A stretch of 21,836 bases of DNA from Streptomyces roseochromogenus subsp. oscitans DS 12.976 (GTDB lineage: Bacteria > Actinomycetota > Actinomycetes > Streptomycetales > Streptomycetaceae): positions 4,625,686 through 4,647,521 of the forward strand of contig NZ_CM002285.1 in assembly GCF_000497445.1 (NCBI RefSeq), written 5' to 3'. This document shows positions 6,919 to 15,654 of the stretch, piece after piece. The notes under the pieces were generated by a model, which did no database searches, was not told the origin of the DNA, and was given only the letters and a program-made list of their open reading frames with translations. A program made the translations under genes and the position numbers. How positions within the stretch are numbered: position 1 is the stretch's first letter; the number at the start of each line of letters is the position of its first letter.

Positions 6919-8613
6919 ATGGCCGCCGAACTGACCGCCCACGCTCTGATCGCGAAGCACCGGCCCACCCTGGACCAGGCACTGGAAGCGATCCGCACGC
7001 GCGCGTACTGGTCGCCGCATCCCGAGCATCCGAAGGCCTACGGCGAGAACGGCAGCCTGGACGCGGCGACGGGCAAGGCCGCCTTCGACGCCCTGCTGGG
7101 CAACCGCCTCGACCTCGCCGACCAGCCCGGCATCGACGACTGGGTGGGCGACGAGGTCTCCCCGTACGGCATCGAGCTGGGCGTGACCTACCCGCACGCG
7201 GACATCGACGTGCTGCTGCCCGCGATGAAGGCCGGACAGCGCGCCTGGCGGGAGGCCGGCGCAGAGCTGCGGGCCATGGTCTGCCTGGAGATCCTCAAGC
7301 GGATCAGCGACCGCACCCACCAGTTCGCGCACGCGGTCATGCACACCAGCGGGCAGGCGTTCATGATGGCGTTCCAGGCGGGCGGCCCGCACGCCCAGGA
7401 CCGCGGCCTGGAGGCGGTGGCGTACGCGTACGCGGAGCAGGTCCGCACGCCCGAGACGGCCGAGTGGACCAAGCCGCAGGGCAAGCGCGACCCGCTGGCC
7501 CTCACCAAGCGGTTCACGCCGGTCCCGCGCGGCCTCGCCCTGGTCATCGGCTGCAACACCTTCCCGACGTGGAACGGCTATCCGGGCCTGTTCGCCTCCC
7601 TGGCGACCGGCAACGCGGTCCTGGTCAAGCCGCACCCGCGCGCGGTTCTGCCGCTCGCCCTCACTGTGCAGATCGCGCGCCAGGTGCTCGCCGAGACGGG
7701 CTTCGACCCGAACCTGGTGGCGCTGGCCGCCGAGCGCCCCGGCGAGGGCATCGCCAAGACCCTCGCGACCCGCCCCGAGATCCGGATCATCGACTACACA
7801 GGGTCGACGATCTTCGGCGACTGGCTGGAGGCCAACGCCCGCCAGGCGCAGGTCTACACCGAGAAGGCCGGCGTCAACACGGTGATCGTGCACTCCACGG
7901 ACACCTACAAGGGCATGCTGTCGAACCTGGCGTTCTCGCTGTCCCTGTACAGCGGCCAGATGTGCACCACCCCGCAGAACCTGCTCATCCCGCGCGACGG
8001 CATCCGTACCGACGAGGGCCCCAAGACCTTCGACGAGGTCGCCGCCGACCTCGCCCGCGCGGTCGACGGTCTCCTCGGCGACGACGCGCGCGCGAACGCC
8101 CTGCTGGGCGCGATCGTCAACCCGGACGTCAAGGCCCGTCTGGAAGCCGCCGCCGGCCTCGGGGAAATCGCCCTCGCCTCACGGGAGATCAGCAACCCCG
8201 AGTTCCCGGACGCGGTGGTGCGCACCCCGGTCATCGTCAAGCTGGACGGCGCCAAGCCGGACGACCAGGCCGCCTACATGAGCGAGTGCTTCGGCCCCGT
8301 CTCCTTCGCCGTCGCCGTCGACTCGGCCGCCGACGCGGTGGAGCTGCTGCGCCGCACGGTCCGCGAGAAGGGCGCGATGACGGTCGGCGCCTACACCACC
8401 GACCCCGAGGTCGAGCGGGCGATCGAGGAGGTGTGCCTGGAGGAGGCGGCCCAGCTGTCGCTCAACCTGACCGGCGGGGTGTATGTGAACCAGACTGCCG
8501 CCTTCTCCGACTTCCACGGCTCGGGCGGCAACCCGGCGGCGAACGCGGCCCTCACCGACGGCGCGTTCGTGGCCAACCGCTTCAGGGTGGTGGAGGTCCG
8601 CCGGGAGGCGTAG
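6919..8613 (+). CDS. paaN: PaaN, ALDH-type phenylacetic acid degradation protein
   Basis: This 564-aa aldehyde dehydrogenase belongs to the PaaN branch that lacks the C-terminal MaoC-like hydratase domain of PaaZ. Visible ALDH features are CNTFPTWNG with oxyanion N213, substrate-loop K237, TGSTIFG (294-300, NAD site), the general-base-like E315 in YTEKAGVN, and nucleophile C349 in SGQMCTTPQN. The expected reaction is oxidation of the semialdehyde made when the ring is opened; the hydrolase step would need a separate enoyl-CoA hydratase, which is not in this window. I chose the ATG at 6919 because a GAGGAG site lies 10 nt upstream, and because the alternative ATG at 6901 would put that site inside the gene. 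The gene stands alone on the plus strand, divergent from paaH. The exact reaction of this PaaN type is less well established than that of PaaZ. Confidence 0.88.
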   Translation: MAAELTAHALIAKHRPTLDQALEAIRTRAYWSPHPEHPKAYGENGSLDAATGKAAFDALLGNRLDLADQPGIDDWVGDEVSPYGIELGVTYPHADIDVLLPAMKAGQRAWREAGAELRAMVCLEILKRISDRTHQFAHAVMHTSGQAFMMAFQAGGPHAQDRGLEAVAYAYAEQVRTPETAEWTKPQGKRDPLALTKRFTPVPRGLALVIGCNTFPTWNGYPGLFASLATGNAVLVKPHPRAVLPLALTVQIARQVLAETGFDPNLVALAAERPGEGIAKTLATRPEIRIIDYTGSTIFGDWLEANARQAQVYTEKAGVNTVIVHSTDTYKGMLSNLAFSLSLYSGQMCTTPQNLLIPRDGIRTDEGPKTFDEVAADLARAVDGLLGDDARANALLGAIVNPDVKARLEAAAGLGEIALASREISNPEFPDAVVRTPVIVKLDGAKPDDQAAYMSECFGPVSFAVAVDSAADAVELLRRTVREKGAMTVGAYTTDPEVERAIEEVCLEEAAQLSLNLTGGVYVNQTAAFSDFHGSGGNPAANAALTDGAFVANRFRVVEVRREA

Positions 8614-8620
8614 CGACTGC

Positions 8621-9370
8621 TCAGGAGGGTGCGCCCCCTGTAGCACTCCAGTGGTACAGCGTCATCGCCACGCTGGTGGCGAGGTTGTAGCTGGAGACCT
8701 GGGGGCGCATCGGCAGGGCCAGCAGATGGTCGGCACGCGCGCGCAGCTCGGCCGACAGCCCGCTGCGCTCCGAGCCGAACGCCAGGACGGCGGCGTCGGG
8801 CAGCTTGGTGCCGCGGATGTCCTCGCCCTCCGGGTCGAGGGCGAACAGCGGCCCGGCGGGCAGCTCGTCGACGCCGAGGCGTTCCACGGCGGTCGCGAAG
8901 TGCAGGCCGGCGCCGCCGCGCACCACCGTGGGATGCCAGGGGTCGAGCGTGCCGGTGGTGACCACGCCGGTCGCCCCGAAGCCGGCGGCCAGCCGGATCA
9001 CGGCGCCGGCGTTGCCCAGGTTGCGGGGGTTGTCCAGGACCACGACGGGCGCGCTGCGCGGGGTGCGTGCGAGCGTGCGCAGGTTGGCCTCGCGCGAGGG
9101 CCGTACGGCGAGCGCGGCCACACCGGTCGGGTGCGGCCGCGGCACGAGCGAGGCGTACGTCTCCGCGGACACCTGCGTGAGCAGCGCGTCCAGCGCGTCC
9201 CGTACGTCACCGGCGAGTTCCTCGGCGAGGGCGAGCGCGGCCGCCCGGTCGGTGGTGACCGCCACCGGGATCTCGGCCCCGAAGCGCAGCGCGTGCTTGA
9301 GGGCGTGGAAGCCGTCGAGCAGCACGGCGTCATCGGCGTGCGCGCGCCAGCGGGTCAGCGGGTCGGTCAT
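8621..9370 (-). CDS. TrmH/SpoU-family RNA 2'-O-methyltransferase
   Basis: This 249-aa SPOUT-class (trefoil-knot) methyltransferase uses S-adenosylmethionine to methylate a ribose 2'-OH in rRNA or tRNA. All three SpoU motifs are present: DNPRNLGNAGAVIRLA (113-128; N114, N120, R126), FGSERSGLS (198-206) and SYNLATSVAMTLYHW (227-241). The N-terminal 90 residues form the usual substrate-binding extension. The start at 9370 follows an AGG about 9 nt upstream; a GTG at 9379 is possible. It lies 10 nt after the HTTM gene, so it is probably the last gene of a DUF5819-HTTM-methyltransferase operon. It converges on paaN with only 7 nt between stops. The RNA target is not predictable, and it has no evident link with phenylacetate. 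Confidence 0.88.
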   Translation of the reverse strand: MTDPLTRWRAHADDAVLLDGFHALKHALRFGAEIPVAVTTDRAAALALAEELAGDVRDALDALLTQVSAETYASLVPRPHPTGVAALAVRPSREANLRTLARTPRSAPVVVLDNPRNLGNAGAVIRLAAGFGATGVVTTGTLDPWHPTVVRGGAGLHFATAVERLGVDELPAGPLFALDPEGEDIRGTKLPDAAVLAFGSERSGLSAELRARADHLLALPMRPQVSSYNLATSVAMTLYHWSATGGAPS

Positions 9371-9380
9371 GCCGTGCACC

Positions 9381-10580
9381 CTACGCGGCCCCCTGCGGGC
9401 TCCCCTCCGGCGAGCGCGGCGCGGGCACCGCGGGGTCACTGCGCCGGACCGTCCGCTCGCGCGCGCGTGCCACCAGCGCGCCCAGCCGGCGCAGGAACGG
9501 CGTCGGCAGGAAGACCGCGTCCGCAGTGATCATGGCCAGCGAGAAGAACGGCAGCCCGAGCACGACCGCGATCACCGAGTGCTCGATCATCAGCAGCACC
9601 AGCAGGACGTTCTTGACCCGCCGGTTGAACAGGGTGAACGGGAAGGCGACCTGCACCGCGACCGTCCCGTAGGCCACGATCGTCATGATCGTGCCGCTGG
9701 CGGACATCAGATCCGCGAGTCCGGGCCAGGGCGAGAAGTAGTCCAGGTGGAGCGGGTAGTAGACGGCGGTGCCGTCCTGCCAGCGCGAGCCCTGGATCTT
9801 GTACCAGCCGGCCGTCGCATAGATCAGGCAGGCCTCCGCCATGATCACCAGCAGGGCGCCGTTGTGGAGGATGTTGGTGATGACGTCCAGCAGGATCCGC
9901 GGCTCCGGCGACTTCGCCCAGCGGCCGACGGCCCACCACAGGCCGAGTACCACCCAGGCGGTCCACAGCAGCGCGGGGATCAGCCAGCCGTTGTCGAACC
10001 GGCCGGTGAACGTGGCTATCGCGAGCGCGAGTCCGAACACCGCCCACAGGGCCGGTCCCACCCGGTCGGCGGGAACCCGCTCCCCACGCGCGCGTGCCGC
10101 CCCGGTGCGCGCCGCCCGCCGCGCGTCCAGCGACCACACCTGTCCGCACCGTGTGAACACGAGGTAGAAGGACATCAGGTGCAGCACGTTGTCGCCGCCG
10201 TCGCCCACGAAGACGCTGCGGTTCTGCAGTGACAGCACCCCCAGCATGAACAGCACGGACGCGGTCCGGGTGCGCCAGCCGAGCAGCAGCGCGGCACTGG
10301 CGGCGATCGCCAGCAGGTAGAAGCACTCGAACCACACCTGTCCGTCGGACCACAGCAGAGCCGTGAACGCGTGGTTGTCGGCGGTCAGCTCCTTGGCGAG
10401 GTTCCAGCCCCACGGTCCGGCCGGACCGTACAGCTCCTGGCGGTGAGGGAACTCACGCAGCAGGAACAGCAGCCAGGTCCCGGCGAACCCGATGCGGATC
10501 ACGGCGCTCTGATACGGCCCGAGAGCCGCGCCGGTGGCCCGGGCGATACCGCACGAGAGGATCAGGGAGAGCCTGTTCAC
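9381..10580 (-). CDS. HTTM-domain membrane protein (vitamin K carboxylase-like fold)
   Basis: This 399-aa protein has about eight to ten hydrophobic segments (roughly 27-42, 84-100, 106-120, 132-143, 175-192, 200-217, 236-258, 295-316, 322-340, 343-358). The block AGWYKIQGSRWQDGTAVYYP (257-276) is the HTTM signature. Its lysine (K261) is in the region that holds the catalytic lysine of vitamin K-dependent gamma-carboxylase. The Arg/Pro-rich C-terminus is probably cytoplasmic. The GTG start at 10580 overlaps the DUF5819 stop (GTGA) and has a GGGAGGT site 5 nt upstream; an earlier in-frame ATG at 10619 would lie inside DUF5819. The bacterial function is unknown. Its pairing with a DUF5819 protein suggests a two-protein membrane complex. 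Confidence 0.85.
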   Translation of the reverse strand: MNRLSLILSCGIARATGAALGPYQSAVIRIGFAGTWLLFLLREFPHRQELYGPAGPWGWNLAKELTADNHAFTALLWSDGQVWFECFYLLAIAASAALLLGWRTRTASVLFMLGVLSLQNRSVFVGDGGDNVLHLMSFYLVFTRCGQVWSLDARRAARTGAARARGERVPADRVGPALWAVFGLALAIATFTGRFDNGWLIPALLWTAWVVLGLWWAVGRWAKSPEPRILLDVITNILHNGALLVIMAEACLIYATAGWYKIQGSRWQDGTAVYYPLHLDYFSPWPGLADLMSASGTIMTIVAYGTVAVQVAFPFTLFNRRVKNVLLVLLMIEHSVIAVVLGLPFFSLAMITADAVFLPTPFLRRLGALVARARERTVRRSDPAVPAPRSPEGSPQGAA

Positions 10581-11518
10581 CGCACACCTCCCGCTGCCTC
10601 GCCGGCCGTCACGGTCCACCAGGGCAGCACGCGGTAGACGGGCTTGTCGGGCACGCGCTCACGGCTCCACTCGGGCGGCTGCACATTGGTGGTGCTGGAA
10701 CGGATCTGCACGCGCTGGATGACGCCCTCCTGGTCGGCCGGATAGGTCCGGTACAGCCGCATCACCACGATCCGGCGCAGGTACTGCTCGGACAGGGAGC
10801 CGCGCATGCCCAGGGAGCGGTTGTCGGTGCTGTGCGTGGCGGTGAAGAAGTCCCAGGCACGTCGCAGCTCGTTCTGCTGCGTGTGGCTCGGCACCAGGTT
10901 GCCGTCGATCGCGGCACCGTCCTGGGCGGAGAGGTCGGTCCACCCGGTGGTGCGCAGTCCGCCGTCCTTCGCGCGCACCACGGCACGCACCTGCACGGCG
11001 ATGTTCTGCTGCAGCGGGTTCGGCGCGAACAGCTTCCAGTTCTGCTCGAACTCCGGGTACACCCATTCCTCGACGGCCTTGCCGTGCTGCTTGGTCACCG
11101 TGTTCGCGGGGGCGAGGCTGAGGAACACCATCAGCAGATGCACACAGGCGGCGACGCCGACCACCGCGAGCGCCAGCGCCGCGACGACCTGGTAGCGGGG
11201 GGAGAGGGCGGCCACGCCGGTACGGGGCACGCCGGGCGGCCGCGGGGCGCCGGGCTCGGGCGACGGCACAGGGATGGTCAGGGCAGTCGGGGTGGCGGGC
11301 CCGGCCGTCGGCTTCGACCGGGGTGCGCGGTCCGCGCTGCCGAAATCCCCGCCGCCGGAATCCCCGACGCCGTCATCCGCGCCGCCGGAATCCGCACCGC
11401 CCGCGGCCGCCGCATCCGTCAGGGAGTCCACGCGGGCCGGGGGAGTCTCCGGGAGACGCGTCCCGGCCGACCCGTCGGGGCCGGGCCGGGCCCCCGAGTC
11501 CTCGTCGTACGCGTCCAT
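10577..11518 (-). CDS. DUF5819-family membrane-anchored protein
   Basis: This 313-aa protein begins with a disordered segment (1-105) rich in Gly/Asp/Ala/Pro. One transmembrane helix follows (about 110-136, [20 protein letters not shown]). The rest is an extracytoplasmic domain beginning with [15 protein letters not shown] (154-168), a block typical of proteins paired with HTTM partners. No catalytic motif is recognisable. I chose the ATG at 11518, which has a weak GGGGCGGA site; the frame stays open upstream into the paaA promoter region. It is first in an operon with the HTTM gene (GTGA overlap) and the TrmH-like gene. It is divergent from paaA across 353 bp. The family call is by pattern recognition and the function is unknown. 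Confidence 0.75.
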   Translation of the reverse strand: MDAYDEDSGARPGPDGSAGTRLPETPPARVDSLTDAAAAGGADSGGADDGVGDSGGGDFGSADRAPRSKPTAGPATPTALTIPVPSPEPGAPRPPGVPRTGVAALSPRYQVVAALALAVVGVAACVHLLMVFLSLAPANTVTKQHGKAVEEWVYPEFEQNWKLFAPNPLQQNIAVQVRAVVRAKDGGLRTTGWTDLSAQDGAAIDGNLVPSHTQQNELRRAWDFFTATHSTDNRSLGMRGSLSEQYLRRIVVMRLYRTYPADQEGVIQRVQIRSSTTNVQPPEWSRERVPDKPVYRVLPWWTVTAGEAAGGVR

Positions 11519-11621
11519 TCCGCCCCGTCCCCCGTTTCGGCTCGGTCGTTCGGCTGGGTGTCCAGCTCGGTGCTGCGGCGCCACCACGAGCGCCCCATGA
11601 TTCACGCACGCCACTCCTCGG

Positions 11622-11635
11622 CGTTCCACGGAACG
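11622..11635. promoter_or_regulatory. 14-bp inverted repeat upstream of the DUF5819 gene
   Basis: CGTTCC-AC-GGAACG has perfect 6-bp arms and lies about 100 bp upstream of the DUF5819 start, in the 353-bp gap facing paaA. It could be an operator for the minus-strand operon. No other copy was noticed. Confidence 0.35.
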
Positions 11636-11739
11636 GTACTCAGCCCCGGCCACCGGGCGCAGCCCCGGGGGCGGGCGAGGGCCGTGGTCCTCGCCACGCG
11701 GTACGGCGCCGGCACCGGGCGCGCCCGCCCTCCCGCACG

Positions 11740-11772
11740 TTGTCCACAGGCTGCCGCCGGAGTTTTCCACAG
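11740..11772 (+). promoter_or_regulatory. Two TTNTCCACAG motifs upstream of the paaA promoter
   Basis: TTGTCCACAG (11740-11749) and TTTTCCACAG (11763-11772) are direct repeats 23 bp apart, about two helical turns. They sit just upstream of the candidate -35 box. The first contains a perfect streptomycete DnaA box. This position suits an activator or a second regulator of the paa operon. Confidence 0.5.
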
Positions 11773-11775
11773 CGG

Positions 11776-11804
11776 TTGACACCCCACGGCGCCCGGCACA
11801 CCAT
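11776..11804 (+). promoter_or_regulatory. Candidate paaABCDE promoter
   Basis: A consensus-quality TTGACA (11776-11781) is followed after 17 bp by CACCAT (11799-11804), a weak match to TANNNT. The predicted start is near 11811, directly before the operator at 11817. That arrangement suits repression by blocking initiation. Confidence 0.45.
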
Positions 11805-11816
11805 TGATGCGCACGG

Positions 11817-11830
11817 ACCGAACGATCGGT
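11817..11830. promoter_or_regulatory. PaaR-like operator C (paaABCDE)
   Basis: ACCGAACGATCGGT is identical to operator B on the opposite strand and fits ACCGNNCGNNCGGT. It lies 41 bp upstream of the paaA start and directly downstream of the candidate promoter. Confidence 0.78.
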
Positions 11831-11871
11831 CGGTACAGATTCACCCAAGAGCCCGAGGTCAGGGGGACCGC

Positions 11872-12905
<1,034 letters not shown>

Positions 12906-12909
<4 letters not shown>

Positions 12910-13193
12910 GCACCACCGACTGGCCCCTGTGGGAGGTCTTCGTGCGCTCCCGGCGCGGCCTCTCCCACACCCACGCCGGCAGCCTGCACGCCCCCGACGC
13001 GGAGCTGGCCCTGCGCAACGCACGCGACCTGTACACGCGCCGCGGCGAGGGCGTGTCGATCTGGGTCGTCCCGGCCGCCGCGATCACCGCGTCCTCGCCG
13101 GACGAGAAGGACCCGTTCTTCGAACCGGCCGCCGACAAGCCCTACCGGCACCCGACCTTCTACGAGATCCCGGAAGGGGTGAAGCACCTGTGA
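12906..13193 (+). CDS. paaB: Phenylacetyl-CoA epoxidase subunit PaaB
   Basis: This 95-aa protein is a small structural subunit of the PaaABCE complex, thought to bridge the PaaAC units. It is recognised by [20 protein letters not shown] (6-25), the [19 protein letters not shown] block and the C-terminal [11 protein letters not shown]. The start overlaps the paaA stop (ATGA) with a GGAG upstream, and the stop overlaps paaC (GTGA). The length equals that of well-known PaaB proteins. It has no catalytic residues of its own. Confidence 0.95.
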
Positions 13194-13921
13194 CCGCCAC
13201 CGGCCCCGCCACCGTCCCGGTGACCGCCGCGCTCGCCCTCGGCGACGACGCCCTGGTGCTCTCCCACCGGCTGGGGGAGTGGGCCGGGCACGCCCCCGTC
13301 CTCGAGGAGGAGGTCGCTCTCGCCAACATCGCCCTCGACCTGCTCGGCCAGGCCCGCATCCTGCTGTCGATGGCCGGTGACGAGGACGAACTGGCCTACC
13401 TGCGCGAGGAGCGGGCCTTCCGCAACCTCCAGCTGGTCGAGCAGCCGAACGGCGACTTCGCCCACACGATCGCCCGCCAGCTGTACTTCTCCACCTACCA
13501 ACAGCTGCTCTACGCCGAACTGGCAGCCGGCGACGGCCCCTTCGCGCCCCTCGCCGCGAAGGCGGTCAAGGAGGTCGCCTACCACCGCGACCACGCCGAG
13601 CAGTGGACCCGCCGCCTCGGCGACGGCACGGAGACCAGCCACGAACGGATGCGCCACGCCTGCGCGGCCCTGTGGAAGTTCACCGGTGAGATGTTCCAGC
13701 CGATCGAGGGCCTGGAGACCGACTGGACCGGCCTGGACCAGCGCTGGCAGGAGTCCGTCGCAGACGTCCTCAGCCGTGCCACGCTGCCCCTCCCCGAGGG
13801 TCCGCGCACCGGCGCCTGGTCGGCCGGCGCCGGCCGACAGGGCCTGCACACCGAACCGTTCGGGCGGATGCTCGCCGAGATGCAGCATCTGCACCGCAGC
13901 CACCCGGGGGCGTCATGGTGA
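13190..13921 (+). CDS. paaC: Phenylacetyl-CoA epoxidase structural subunit PaaC
   Basis: This 243-aa protein is a ferritin-like paralogue of PaaA that pairs with it and supports the active site. Recognisable blocks are LGDDALVLSHRLGEWAGHAP (17-36), EEEVALANIALDLLGQARIL (39-58), ANGDFAHTIARQLYFSTYQ-like NGDFAHTIARQLYFSTYQ (87-104) and KEVAYHRDHAEQW (127-139). The start is the GTG at 13190, which overlaps the paaB stop (GTGA) behind a GGAAGGGG site; the upstream in-frame extension would overlap most of paaB. The 3' end overlaps paaD by 7 nt. The length is typical for the family. Confidence 0.93.
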   Translation: MTATGPATVPVTAALALGDDALVLSHRLGEWAGHAPVLEEEVALANIALDLLGQARILLSMAGDEDELAYLREERAFRNLQLVEQPNGDFAHTIARQLYFSTYQQLLYAELAAGDGPFAPLAAKAVKEVAYHRDHAEQWTRRLGDGTETSHERMRHACAALWKFTGEMFQPIEGLETDWTGLDQRWQESVADVLSRATLPLPEGPRTGAWSAGAGRQGLHTEPFGRMLAEMQHLHRSHPGASW

Positions 13922-14496
13922 CCGCCACCGCCCTGGAGGCGGAGCTGCTGGAGCTGGCCGGCTCGGTGCCCGACCCCGAACTGCCGGTGCTCACACTCCA
14001 GGAGCTGGGCGTGGTGCGCGCGGTGCACGTCCACGGCGGGGACGCGGTCGAGGTCGACCTGACCCCCACCTACACCGGCTGCCCCGCCATCGAGGCGATG
14101 AGCGTGGACATCGAACGGGTGCTGCGCGCCCACGGCATGCGTGAGGTCACGGTCCGCACGGTGCTCACCCCCGCCTGGACGACCGACGACATCAGCACCG
14201 AAGGGCGGCGCAAACTCCAGGAGTTCGGCATCGCTCCCCCACGGGTGCGCGAGGCCTCCGGCCCGGTCGCACTGGCTCTCGGCCCGACCCGAACCGAACA
14301 CGAACCCCCCGCACGCACCAAGGCCACCTCGCCCACCGCACCGATCGCATCCACCGCGCCCACCGATCCCATCCGCTGCCCGCACTGCGGCTCCGCCGAC
14401 ACCGAGTTGCTGAGCAGGTTCTCGTCCACCGCGTGCAAGGCGCTGCGCCGCTGCCTCGCCTGCCGTGAACCGTTCGACCACTTCAAGGAGTTGTGA
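13915..14496 (+). CDS. paaD: PaaD, MIP18-like Fe-S assembly protein of the epoxidase
   Basis: This 193-aa protein has an N-terminal DUF59/MIP18 domain (about 5-100) with VPDPELPVL (18-26) and C56 in the TGCPAIEAM block. A C-terminal zinc ribbon has C155, C158, C174, C180 and C183 and ends REPFDHFKEL. Between them is an unusual Thr/Pro/Ala linker (about 124-152). PaaD is needed for epoxidase activity and is thought to help mature an iron centre, probably the Fe-S cluster of PaaE. Start: ATG at 13915 (7-nt overlap with paaC) or GTG at 13918 (GTGA overlap); both are plausible. The stop overlaps paaE as TGATG. Confidence 0.92.
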   Translation: MVTATALEAELLELAGSVPDPELPVLTLQELGVVRAVHVHGGDAVEVDLTPTYTGCPAIEAMSVDIERVLRAHGMREVTVRTVLTPAWTTDDISTEGRRKLQEFGIAPPRVREASGPVALALGPTRTEHEPPARTKATSPTAPIASTAPTDPIRCPHCGSADTELLSRFSSTACKALRRCLACREPFDHFKEL

Positions 14497-15560
14497 TGGC
14501 GCGCTTCCACCCGCTCCCGGTGGCCGCGGTCGACCGGATCACCGACGACTCCGTCGCCCTCACCTTCACCGTCCCGCCCGAGCTGCGCGAGGAGTACCGG
14601 CACGCACCTGGTCAGCACCTGGCGCTGCGCCGACAGGTCGACGGCACCGAGATACGGCGCACCTACTCGATCTGCTCCCCCGCGCCCGACCCGGCCGGCG
14701 CGGGTCCGGACACCCTGCGGGTGGGTGTGCGGCTGGTGGAGGGCGGAGCCTTCTCCGCCTACGCGCTGAAGGAGATCAATGTCGGTGACGTGCTGGAGGT
14801 GATGACGCCGGCCGGCCGCTTCACCCTGGAACCGGCGCCGGGGCTGTACGCGGCGGTCGTCGGCGGCAGCGGGATCACCCCGGTGCTGTCCATCGCCTCC
14901 ACTCTGCTGGCGCGCGAGCCGGCGGCCCGGTTCTGTCTGATACGCAGTGACCGCACGGCGGCCTCGACGATGTTCCTGGAGGAGGTCGCCGACCTGAAGG
15001 ACCGCTACCCCGAGCGGTTTCAGCTGGTGACCGTGCTCTCCCGCGAGGAGCAGCAGGCGGGCCTGCCGTCCGGCCGGCTCGACCGCGAGCGGCTCAGCGG
15101 GCTGCTGCCCGCGCTGCTGCCGGTCAACCAGGTCGCGGGCTGGTTCCTGTGCGGGCCGTACGGGCTGGTGCGGGGCGCGGAGCAGGCGCTGCGCGAGCTG
15201 TCGGTGGACCGCTCCCGCATCCACCAGGAGATCTTCCATGTGGACGCGGGCTCGCCACCGGCCACCACCGCCCGGACCCCCGCGCACAGCACGGTCACCG
15301 CCCGGCTCGACGGACGCGGCGGCACCTGGCCGGTACAGGAGGGCGAGTCCCTGCTGGAGGCGGTCCTGCGCAACCGCCCCGACGCGCCCTACGCCTGCAA
15401 GGGCGGAGTCTGCGGGACCTGCCGCGCCTTCCTGGTCTCCGGCGAGGTGCGCATGGACCGCAACTTCGCTTTGGAGACGGAGGAAACGGAAGCCGGCTAT
15501 GTCCTGGCCTGTCAGTCGCACCCGCTGACGGAACGGGTGGAGCTGGACTTCGACCGCTGA
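14496..15560 (+). CDS. paaE: Phenylacetyl-CoA epoxidase reductase PaaE
   Basis: This 354-aa flavin and iron-sulfur reductase passes electrons from NAD(P)H to the PaaA di-iron site. Domains in order: FAD-binding beta-barrel (about 3-112) with RTYS (55-58); NAD(P) domain (about 115-245) with GGSGITP (123-129) and CGPYG (219-223); C-terminal plant-type 2Fe-2S domain (about 265-350) with C301, C306, C309 and C339. The ATG at 14496 has AAGGAG five nt upstream and overlaps the paaD stop; the adjacent GTG at 14493 is too close to that site. It is the last gene of the paaABCDE operon, followed by a G-rich structured region. Length and cysteine spacing are standard. Confidence 0.95.
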   Translation: MARFHPLPVAAVDRITDDSVALTFTVPPELREEYRHAPGQHLALRRQVDGTEIRRTYSICSPAPDPAGAGPDTLRVGVRLVEGGAFSAYALKEINVGDVLEVMTPAGRFTLEPAPGLYAAVVGGSGITPVLSIASTLLAREPAARFCLIRSDRTAASTMFLEEVADLKDRYPERFQLVTVLSREEQQAGLPSGRLDRERLSGLLPALLPVNQVAGWFLCGPYGLVRGAEQALRELSVDRSRIHQEIFHVDAGSPPATTARTPAHSTVTARLDGRGGTWPVQEGESLLEAVLRNRPDAPYACKGGVCGTCRAFLVSGEVRMDRNFALETEETEAGYVLACQSHPLTERVELDFDR

Positions 15561-15586
15561 GGGCTGCGGGGGCGGCAACTCGGCGT

Positions 15587-15615
15587 GGGGGAGGGGGGAG
15601 GGGGGAGGGCCCCCT
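15587..15615 (+). terminator. G-rich element after paaE: possible G-quadruplex or hairpin terminator
   Basis: Four G-runs of 5, 6, 6 and 3 separated by single A residues (15587-15609) form a canonical quadruplex pattern on the coding strand. The third run also pairs with CCCCC (15610-15614), giving a 6-bp stem (AGGGGG/CCCCCT) with a 5-nt loop. The two structures exclude each other. It lies between paaE and the acyl-CoA dehydrogenase gene and may end or attenuate paa transcription. Confidence 0.5.
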
Positions 15616-15654
15616 AGGAACGCCGGGGTTTCGCGTCGGACCATTCCCTTCTTC

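Noticed and set aside
11541..11554. Fourth PaaR-like operator upstream of the DUF5819 gene
   Set aside because: Only one half (TCGTTCGG) matches; the other arm does not, so I treat it as chance.
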